DNA of 64,000 nucleotides from Cinclus cinclus (Eukaryota; Chordata; Aves; Passeriformes; Cinclidae), in assembly GCF_963662255.1 (NCBI RefSeq), contig NC_085052.1, positions 11,367,807-11,431,806 on the forward strand, read 5' to 3'. Positions 25,791 to 33,242 of the stretch are shown here, piece after piece. Below the pieces are notes generated by a model. The model was not told the origin of the DNA and ran no database searches. It was given only the letters and a program-made list of their open reading frames with translations. Position 1 is the first letter of the stretch, and every line of letters begins with the position of its first letter. Position numbers and translations under genes: made by a program.

Positions 25791-26399
25791 ATCTGCAAAT
25801 AGAGAAAACAAAAGTTTGTTGCCTGGAAGGGATTATGTTTTAGTAAGTTAAACTGTGATCTGAGGGATGTATGAGGAAGGGGGGATAGATGGACAGACAC
25901 TTGCTTTTAAAATAACAATAATTTAAAAAGCAGAGGTTTTAACATTCTAGGTAACAAGACATCCAGCAGCTGCAAAGACCTCCCTTTTGTGGAGTGTCTG
26001 CAGATCTTCTATACGTCCCAGTAAAACCCCATTTACTTCCTTCCTCTTCTTTGCAAATTCATCTAGTTTTTATGAATACCACACCACTAATGCACAAAAC
26101 TTGTTTGATCATGTTTTTAGTAACACATAAATGACAAAAGCTGAGGTTTTGAAGTCTGTTCTAGTAACAGAATTGGTCAAAGCAAGCTGGTTGCCTCTTT
26201 ACTGCTTTGGGAGCCTGAATACAATAACATACAGACACATTCTACCCACTCTACTAAGTCAACTAGCATAAACATGACACCAGTTAATATCTATTGTCCA
26301 TTTCCAATACACCTTCCTGCTGCTTTACATCTCCTGTGGTCTAAGAAAATTTGTGCTTCGTGGTGTGGGGTTTGGGACCAATGTGACTGGGAAAAGAAG

Positions 26400-26480
26400 C
26401 TACACTGTTTGCCCAAGTGACCTTGGACAAATTGCTTCATGTGCCTGTGCCATGGACACCCCAACAGTAGAATTAGGAAA
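26400..26480 (+). mobile_element. MIR-like SINE core fragment
   Basis: GTGACCTTGGACAAATTGCTTC at 26416 matches the MIR core 'tgtgaccttgggcaagtcactt'. It is followed by a diverged 'cctctgagcctcagtttcc' region. Plus orientation, about 80 bp recognisable. Confidence 0.6.
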
Positions 26481-28084
26481 AAACTGAGCTGCAGCAGAAA
26501 AAGAGGCATTGGATTCAGCCTTATCTGTTAATGAAAGAACCCAGGTTCAAGCACGTAACTTTCCCTTGACACAGTTAAAAAAAAAATCCAATTAATTACT
26601 AAATGCAGCATGCTTTCTGCAAAAGACAAGAGAAGAAAAGTCTCCGAATGCTAGACCTCATATTAGGAATATCACAAAAAGATAACATTAGAATTTATTA
26701 GCATGTTTCCTTCTCCTTCCTACAAACACCACACTGGCAATAAACACCAATCTTTTGCTTTAGCTTATGCTTTTGAGTTGGAAGCTTTCAATGAATGGCA
26801 TCCTGAGGTGCAAAATCCTAATGGCATGCCATGAACAATCAAGACATTTTCTTTCATTACCCTTCTCAGCCACCTAAAGAATAAGAAATCTAGTTATTTA
26901 TATAACATGTTTCTGTAAAAGAATGCAAGGAGAGAGAATTTTGTGAAAACTGCTTTCCGAGCTGTGCTTTCAAAAAAATAACCTTTCTTTCTCCTGCAAA
27001 TGCTTACAGAATGAGTTTGCTTTGCTACTTTAAGCAGAAATACTCAAAACTATTGGAAATCCATGCTGGGAAGGCATGGGGGAGGCATTTTAACTTCTTT
27101 TACTCAACACCCTTTGATTCAGCATCAAAATGAAACAAAAGAGAGAGCATATAGGTTGTTTTCTTCGTTACATGGCATGTTATGTTAAAAATAAATAGTC
27201 CTAGAGACAAGAGTAGTGATAAAATATACCATACAGCTGTTTTCTTTCCAATGTTTGCTTTCATCTTTAATGAGAGTGAAATTCATGTCTGGCAAACACA
27301 ACTGCCTTTAAAAATTGGTTAAATCAAAGTAACATCTACATTGCTGTCAGAATTATTGCCTAAGTAGCAATAAATAGACAAAAAAATCCAGTCAAAGGGA
27401 AAAAAAAGATAGTTAATGCACAGATAGAGACATAGATAAGCAGGTAGACAATTTGCTTTTTCATGGCTAGTAAGTTCCATGAAGAATGTATCTGAAAATG
27501 CAGCCAATCTGTTTTATGGTGTTAATTGCTTTATACTCATTTTCCAATAGTGGCAAAACTATAAAAGAGGCATTTTCAAGGCAGTGACAAGCTATAATAA
27601 TCAGAATAATGAGAATATTGTCACCAGACATAAAGGTTTCCCAGCGTCCTTTAAATTACATCTGTTCCCAGGCTACGTGAGAGTAGAAATGGTATTTCTG
27701 ATACCAAGTCAAAAGAAACTTGAAGTTTTGTCCACAGCCATCTGCCGGGCGTTGCAGAGCGGGTGTGAGGGAGGGTCCTACACTATCCTGGAACAACGTG
27801 TGGGCTTTTGGGACATGCCCCCTACACACAATCCCACATGCACACACACAATCCCATAGGCTTCCCGGGACACCTCACTCTTCATTACTGACTTCGGGAA
27901 AAGGCATGAAATGCCATGGATCTTTTTTACAAACTTTTCACTCTGCTTGCACTACGTGTCTCCTCTCAAAGCTCCTTGACGTGCTGAGGGGCTTTCCATC
28001 CCTTAATGAATTAATGGGATCTCTCTGGGATCTCACAGCGGAGCACTGGAGGGCTTTCCCAGCACTCCTGTACATCATTCATCC
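26481..28084. other. Intron 1 sequence leading into the CpG island
   Basis: AT-rich until about 27.7 kb, then GC content and CpG rise gradually toward the promoter island. CACACA-type low complexity at 27826-27850. No exon seen. Confidence 0.55.
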
Positions 28085-28464
28085 CGGGCAGGAAGGCAGC
28101 GAAGCGTGCCACGGTGTTTATTACACCCGGAGAGACTGAGAGTGAGGGTCCCCAGGGGAGCGGCACCCGGGACACGCTGGAGCGCAGAGCAACGGGGCTG
28201 GGACCGGCCCGGCCCTTCGGGGCGCTGCCCGGGGATCGCGGCTCTGCTTCGGGGGCGGGCGCAGAACCGAGCTCCCACTCGCCTCCACCTTTCCCCAGGA
28301 AAACTTTTCTCCTGCGGCCATCGCTCCGTGTCCCGCTCCCGCTGGCGATAAGGGCACGGTGCCCGCCCAGCGCGCCTCTCCTCCCCGCACCCCCGGCCGC
28401 AGCAGCAGACCCGGCCCCGTCCCGCCGCTGTCCCGGCTCCCTCCCCGCCAAGCGCCGCCGGACC

Positions 28465-28482
28465 GGGTCGGGTCGGGTCGGG
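28465..28482 (+). repeat. (GGGTC)n pentanucleotide run, G-quadruplex motif
   Basis: Four G3 runs separated by two-base TC loops, a canonical G-quadruplex pattern on the plus strand, which is the template strand for SORCS3. It begins 23 nt into intron 1 just beyond the splice donor. Confidence 0.8.
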
Positions 28483-28499
28483 TCCGGTCCCGGGGCGGT

Positions 28500-28505
28500 A
28501 CTCAC
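28500..28505 (-). other. SORCS3: Splice donor of SORCS3 intron 1
   Basis: Reading the minus strand, the exon ends AACAGCAGC and the intron begins GTGAGT, a strong consensus donor. The reading frame is interrupted between codons (phase 0), so the next exon should start with the Val codon that follows His-Asn-Ser-Ser in the family. No exon 2 sequence (expected to read V-I-L-I-L-T-K-L-Y) was found downstream in the window. Confidence 0.9.
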
Positions 28506-29126
28506 GCTGCTGTTGTGGCCGGACCAGTGCACCATGGCTTGGTTGTGCGCCGCATCCCCGGTAAGGGCGAAGGTGGTGCTGCTCAGCCTCGGCTCCTCGG
28601 CCCCTCGCAGCCGCGCCGCTCTCCCATCCTCCGGGGGCCCGCGGGGCTGAGCGCGGCCGCCGCGCTGTCCCTCGGCCGCGGGCACCCCCCGGACCCCGCC
28701 GGCCGGCAGCGCCCGGCGCCCCTCGGTGCTCCGGCGGGTCCGCGGTGCCGCCGGGCCCCGGCCCCCGGGCGCGCCGCCTCCCGCCCCCGCCGCGCCGAGC
28801 GCCGCTCCCCGCGGCCCCGCTTGGCCCCCCGGCTCCGCGCCCGGCACCGGCACCGGCACCGGCTCCGGCTCCGGCTCCGCGGCGGCCGCCGCCCCGAGCG
28901 AGCCCCGCGCTCGGCCGCCCGGCCAGCTCCGTAATCCTCGCGGCGGCGGCGGCTGTCGCTGGTCCTGCCTAAGGCGAGACGAGGAGGACGGCCAGGAGGG
29001 CGATGGAGATGAGCAGGATCTGCAAGTTATTTCGGCGCCGGTGAAACACCAAGAGAGAAGTAAGAACCATGTCCAGGCGAGAAAAATGGTGTGGCAGGTC
29101 GGAAAGCAGTTGGTCCCCTTCTCCAT
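28506..29126 (-). CDS. SORCS3: SORCS3 exon 1 (VPS10-domain sorting receptor, N-terminal 207 residues)
   Basis: First coding exon of SorCS3, a type I membrane receptor of the sortilin/VPS10 family that acts in neuronal endosomal sorting and at postsynaptic sites. Translation gives a hydrophobic signal segment at residues 14-28 followed by TGAEIT (29-34), which I recall as SORCS3-like. A Pro/Gly/Arg-rich propeptide with an EPEPEPVPVPVPG run (84-96) and a furin-type site RTRR (129-132) comes next. The exon ends FALTGDAAHNQAMVHWSGHN (186-205) plus SS, the conserved start of the VPS10 domain, with an N-S-S sequon at N205. GHNSS favours SORCS3 over SORCS1, where I recall GENSS. The ATG at 29126 has G at -3 and +4, and an in-frame TAA lies 34 codons upstream (29228-29226). 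The exon closes in phase 0 at GTGAGT. The remaining exons lie outside the window, beyond position 1. Confidence 0.9.
28843..28878 (+). repeat. Hexanucleotide repeat (GGCACC)3(GGCTCC)3 inside SORCS3 exon 1
   Basis: Six consecutive 6-bp units. On the coding strand they read GGAGCC x3 then GGTGCC x3 and encode the Glu-Pro/Val-Pro run of the propeptide. Because the unit is a multiple of three, length changes would keep the frame. Confidence 0.9.
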
Positions 29127-29251
29127 GCCTTTGCGGAGCGAGTCGGGGGGCTTCCAGAGGGAGGGGGGATGAAGCGTTGCGTTTAGGGCTTTTTTTTTTT
29201 TTTGAAGAAAGGGGCCGGATTCTAATTATAATATTTATTATCTGCAAAAGG

Positions 29252-29306
29252 CTTCTCTTTCTCTCGCTCTTCTTTCTCTTCTTCGCTTTTCTCTTGCCTC
29301 TTTCTC
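29252..29306 (+). repeat. Pyrimidine-rich tract in SORCS3 leader/promoter
   Basis: Fifty-five bases of C/T with only three G interruptions (29266, 29285, 29296). On the SORCS3 strand this reads as a GA-rich, GAGA-like sequence 126-180 nt upstream of the start codon. Confidence 0.85.
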
Positions 29307-29340
29307 AGCCTCTGAGACGATGACCAGGAAAAAAAAAATT

Positions 29341-29392
29341 AAAAAAAAAAAGGGGGGGGGGGGAGGAAAGAAGGAAAAAGAAAAAGAAAAAA
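29341..29392 (+). repeat. Perfect 52-nt homopurine tract (A11 G12 then AG-rich)
   Basis: An uninterrupted purine run comprising A11 (29341-29351), G12 (29352-29363) and AAAAAG-type repeats. A further A-run at 29329-29338 precedes it, separated by TT. It lies 35 bp from the pyrimidine tract on the same strand. Confidence 0.9.
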
Positions 29393-29479
29393 CTCTCCCC
29401 GGTAGTTGGATTCTGTTCCTCACTGTTGCTGGATTTTTTTTTTTTTCAAAAGTGCTTTTCAGTGAAACTGTTCACGTTC

Positions 29480-30000
29480 AAGGATTTGATCAAGTGAGAG
29501 GGTACCACCACACGGGGGGAGGAGCCCCGAGCCTTGCCAAGCCGCCGCCGCCGCTGATCTACACCGCCGAGTCACCCGCCGCGCCGCGCCGCCGGGGGCC
29601 GGGAGCGGGGCCGGGGGCGGGAGCGGGACACCGCGCTGCACCGAATCAGCTGGAGCATCACCCAGCCTTTTCTCCCGATTTGGTATGTGTGCTCCTGGCC
29701 GAGATAAAGCAGCCGTCATTCCCCGTTTCTCCTGGTGTATATGCACATAGACCGGTATTTACGGCGGTGTGGGTGCTCCTCGCCCCGTGTGTGTGCGTGT
29801 ACATGTACGCACAAAGGCTGGATGTCAGCCGCGGGTACAGGGGCAGAAGGGAACGCAGCTGGGATGAGCGGCTCTTGGGTGCCTTCCGTGTGTAACAGCG
29901 TACCCACGGACCCCGCCATCCAGCAGCATCCCTCCAGAGCGGGCTCCGTGCCTGTGGATGTGCCCGTCCCAAGCGCAGCCTCCCGGCCCTGGGAACTCAC
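29480..30000. promoter_or_regulatory. GC-rich, CpG-dense block upstream of SORCS3
   Basis: CpG-dense continuation of the promoter island after the AT/purine-rich interruption at 29.2-29.45 kb. The densest part (29520-29660) has tandem CCGCCG and GCGCCG motifs and six G-runs in 34 bp (29594-29627). No convincing protein signature occurs in the open frames here, and frames stay open largely because GC-rich DNA has few stop codons. Confidence 0.65.
29594..29627 (+). promoter_or_regulatory. Promoter G-quadruplex / GC-box cluster
   Basis: Six runs of three to five G in 34 bases with 1-3 base loops, including GGGGGCGGG, which also fits an Sp1/KLF GC box. It is located about 470-500 bp upstream of the SORCS3 start codon. 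Confidence 0.7.
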
Positions 30001-30149
30001 GCGTGTGTGTGGGGATCCCGGCAACCTTGCCACCGTTCAGCAAGGGAGGCTAGCAGGATTTGTGTGGGGCCAATAACGAAGAAAGGGCAGTATCTGCAGG
30101 CAGCTCCCTGCAGCAGCATCTTGGGACTGTGTCGGGAGAAAGAGCGAGG

Positions 30150-30960
30150 GGGATGCTATTTCTTTAGATCACGACAGCGCAGCGCTCCCGCTCCCGTCGC
30201 TTGGATGCGTTCCCCCTGGCCAGGACACCTGTTTTCTACTGGCAAAACTCAAGAAGCCTTTGCAGCTTCAACCTCCGGACAAGGTGTGAGTAATGGCAGG
30301 CTGTGCAGGGGAGGAGGCTGCTGCCGCCTCCCGCGGCTGAGGGGTGTCCCCGTGGGTCACCCTTGTCATCGCCATCTGTGCCAGTGTCACGTCCCTCCGG
30401 ACCCATTCATTGCAGCAACACGTCGGCATCTTCTCTTTGGATCAAACCCACGGTCGACCTTCTCCCGTTCTCCTGCTCCCTTTGACAAGTGTCGATAATT
30501 AGCGATTTTCTAATCGTCCCACCCTCCTACTTCCCGCATGAGCCATTCTTTGCCGTCCAAGGACGGATCCACCAACTACACGGCTCTCCCCGCGGTCTCC
30601 CCCTTCCCCATCGCCAGGCCCGGTGCGGGGACGGCTCAGCAATTCCTCCCGCCTACCGCGGGTCTCCCAGCCCGGCAGGAGCGAGCGGAGCTGGCCCTGC
30701 CCGCACTGGGCAGCGGGGAGGTTCCTGTCCAGCTCGGCCAGCGCCTGCTGCAGAGCGCCCGGCTCGGGATGGGGGCTCCGTGCAGCCCGGCGGGCTCAGG
30801 GGGAAGCGAGGAGAGAGCCGGAGGAGGAAACGGGCCGGGCACATCGCTGCCTGCTGCTCAAGGGCTGTCCTGAAGGAGTGGGAAGAGGGGCCGGCGTGGC
30901 AGCCGGCGCGCACAGAACAGCGCTGACAGCTCCGGGAAGGCGGCGGGGGCCCCGTATTAG
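30150..30960. promoter_or_regulatory. Second upstream CpG-rich block, 1.0-1.8 kb from the SORCS3 start
   Basis: A further stretch with frequent CpG, densest at 30560-30960. A strong plus-strand splice-donor-like site, GTGAGTAA, occurs at 30286. The block may be the distal part of the same promoter island or a separate promoter for a divergent transcript. No recognisable protein is encoded. Confidence 0.55.
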
Positions 30961-33130
30961 CCTTAACTCCCGACGCAGAGAAGGAAAGTGGGAGGGGGGA
31001 GTAGGGGAAACGAATCACCCACTCCCAACGCAACGGATGATATTCCTGGCTTGGACTCGGCTCCCTTTTGCACCGTGCTGCCAAAATGTTTAGATGACAA
31101 TTTATTTGTGTGGGAGCAATGACGTGGGCCTGAGGCAGAGCTGTTCCATAAAACCTCAGGCAAGGGGATTTTACAAATTGCACGCACTCGTGGCAGATGC
31201 TACCCTGCCTGCACAACACACGCCAGCCCTGAGGCTGCAGCCTCCTACTGCTCGTAGGCAAACAGCAGGGGGGTGGGGAACAGGAAGGAGCCCACTGCCC
31301 CCCCAAACTTGTCTGCTGCAGGAATAGAGTCCCCAGGTATGTGGCAGGAGCTGCACACTTGCCACCCCAGTGTCTTGTCATTGCTGTGCACTGTGAGGGG
31401 AGGCACTGCCCACCTAATGCCATCCTCCAGCTGTGACGGGTAGAACTTGTTCTTAAATTATAATCAAAGTTTCTGCAGGCCCCCTGGGCCCAGCAGCAGC
31501 TAACTGCTGCTCCTGAAGGTCTCTGCCTATCCAGAAACGCAGGCACCACATAATAAAAGCTACTGTGGCGCTAGCAATTGCCACTACTTAGCCAGTCCCC
31601 TGTAGTGCTGTCCACCCAGTCCCATTTATCTTCTCAGCCTTGCTTTTCACTGCTTAAGACCTAGTCCTTATCCAGATCTCGATCAGTCACTCCTTTGTGC
31701 AGCAGCATCCTTGACTTCATGGCCAAAGCCCACCCAGACCAAGACGGGACTTCTGGGCACATCTCATTTCACAAATCCTGCCAGCACAAGGCATTGCTTT
31801 GTGTCCACCTCATTGCTCTTTGTCACCACAAGAGCCCAGATGTTCTGGACAGGGCACAGAATGTGATGGTGAACACTTTATTTAGGACAGTACTTTCACC
31901 ACTCCAGTTGCAGGTGTTTTCTACCCTGCAGACTGAAGAGCCATTACTTGGAATCACCCTCTGTGAATGTCATCCTCATCTACCACACTCAGAGGTAGCC
32001 CCAGACATTCAGTGCCAGCTGTATCAGTGAGATTAATCTAAGCTCTAATTTCTCATACAGACACCTACAGGAAGCTCTGGTCTTTCTGAAGCAAGTTCTA
32101 AAATGCCTTCTTCAGTGCCTGCTTATTGCTGTTAAATAATAGGGTGCACAGCTGGGGGAGTCCCACTGATGATGTGGGACAGTGTACTGGAATCTCCCCG
32201 CTCTGCATCTCCCCCTCCTCGGCAGAAGCCTCCGTGCTAAAGAAAGCAGCAGCAGTACTCTGTAGTATCTTTCCTTCTCTAGAAAACACAGGTAATGTGA
32301 GCAACACCTCCATCTCCTGCACGATTCGCGAACTGCGTGCCCATCACCAGCACACAGAAAATAGGGGCTGTTCCAGTCTGTACCATCAATGTTGCAAGAA
32401 TAACAGATTTGCTTCAAAACCTGGCCTCTTGCATGACAGAGTGACAGTGAGGATGTCATCTGACAACCCTAGATTTGCACAGTCTATATCCAAGAATAGA
32501 AATGGAATAGTTCAACACAGTATCCATTACAGACTGTTTTAATCCCTGCTCTAATCCATTATGATCTGCTTTAATCCCCACCCAGCTGCAAACATCCATT
32601 CAAAGAAGCAGGGGTTGGTGTTATATTCTGTTGGACCATGTTGATTTTTAATTGATGTAAGAAAACCATATGTCCTAACACCAGGCAATGCAGAGGATTT
32701 CTAAGTAAGCAAGTAAGTAAATGTTCCGGAAGGCAAATTGTGGCACAAATATAAAGTAGCAGAACATTCCTACAACCAAGGGGGAGCCGAGTTCAGTTAA
32801 GGATAAAAAAACAATTGGGGGAGTTATGTTTGTATGGAGGGGGTGATTTGGATGGAAGAAGACTAATGACACTATCTAAAGAAAGAAACAAATAGAGCCT
32901 GGCAATTGCCAAAGCCTTCAAAAACGGCATTGATTATTTGGAGTTTTCTTTTTTTTCCCCCCTTCCTATTCTGTGACTTTCATGTGGGGAAAAAATAATT
33001 CTGAAATGTTAACTTCTGTCACACATATCAATAACTTTGTCATCACTGTCAATTGCAGACCTGCTCCCCAGTACCCTTCTGTTTTGCCCAGCTCTGCCTA
33101 TCATTGCTCCATGTCCCTCTCCTCCTGCAG
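30961..33130. other. Upstream flank of SORCS3, no gene
   Basis: GC content falls back after 31.0 kb. The 31.25-31.5 kb part is still GC-rich with a C7 run. Open frames here are short. No repeat family recognised. Confidence 0.5.
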
Positions 33131-33242
33131 GATTTCACATACCTAGACCTCCCTGCAGGCCCAGAGCATGCCTCCCAGGCACTATCCCCCCTGGAAATTT
33201 CTGAGTGGGAGCTGGAACATGAAATAAAGGAGGAAGAGTTAG
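33131..33242 (+). other. Candidate 112-bp exon on the plus strand, unknown gene
   Basis: A pyrimidine-rich tract ends in CTCCTCCTGCAG at 33130 (acceptor-like). The segment ends TTAG followed by GTAAGA at 33243 (donor-like). One frame is open across the whole segment (37 codons plus one base) and gives an acidic, non-repetitive peptide containing YLDLPAGPEH and EISEWELEHEIKEEEL. I do not recognise the protein. It could be a coding or lncRNA exon of a transcript diverging from the SORCS3 promoter, or a chance pairing of splice-like sites. Confidence 0.3.

Larger units (their letters stand above)
1..28505 (-). other. SORCS3: SORCS3 intron 1, 5' portion (28.5 kb)
   Basis: Everything on the 3' side of exon 1 in the direction of transcription is intronic. 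SORCS3 is known for a very long first intron, and the second exon is not reached here. The interval is AT-rich with many short homopolymers, several old interspersed repeats, one LTR and one isolated CpG island, each listed separately. I see no other coding exon with family-like protein sequence on either strand. Confidence 0.8.
28085..29160. promoter_or_regulatory. CpG island over SORCS3 exon 1
   Basis: The sequence changes abruptly from AT-rich intron to very GC-rich DNA with CpG at high density, covering the start of intron 1, the whole exon and the beginning of the leader. This is the usual signature of an unmethylated vertebrate promoter. It also contains a pentanucleotide run (28465-28482) and a hexanucleotide run (28843-28878). 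Confidence 0.85.
29127..29680 (-). promoter_or_regulatory. SORCS3: SORCS3 5' leader and proximal promoter region
   Basis: Immediately upstream of the start codon lie a T14 run on the plus strand (29190-29203) and an AT-rich TATA-like patch (29223-29240, about 97 bp from the ATG). These are followed by a pyrimidine tract (29252-29306), a homopurine tract (29341-29392), and then a GC-rich block with repeated GGGGGCGGG-type Sp1/G4 motifs (29594-29627). The transcription start site cannot be fixed from sequence alone. If the TATA-like patch is used, the leader is under 100 nt. If initiation is in the GC-rich block, it is about 450-500 nt. Confidence 0.6.

Noticed and set aside
28106..28972. Long plus-strand open frames in the CpG island (up to 191 codons)
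   Set aside because: Antisense shadows in GC-rich DNA, with Pro/Arg/Ala-rich peptides and no motif.
28969..29247. Overlapping minus-strand frame with a hydrophobic segment (LQILLISIALLAVLLV)
   Set aside because: It is a shadow of the SORCS3 signal-peptide exon in another frame, starts from a non-ATG codon, and does not match the family, whereas the other frame does.
30007..31549. Long open frames on both strands at 30.0-31.5 kb (up to 298 codons)
   Set aside because: GC-rich sequence with few stops. The peptides have no family resemblance, contradict each other on opposite strands and lack splice context.
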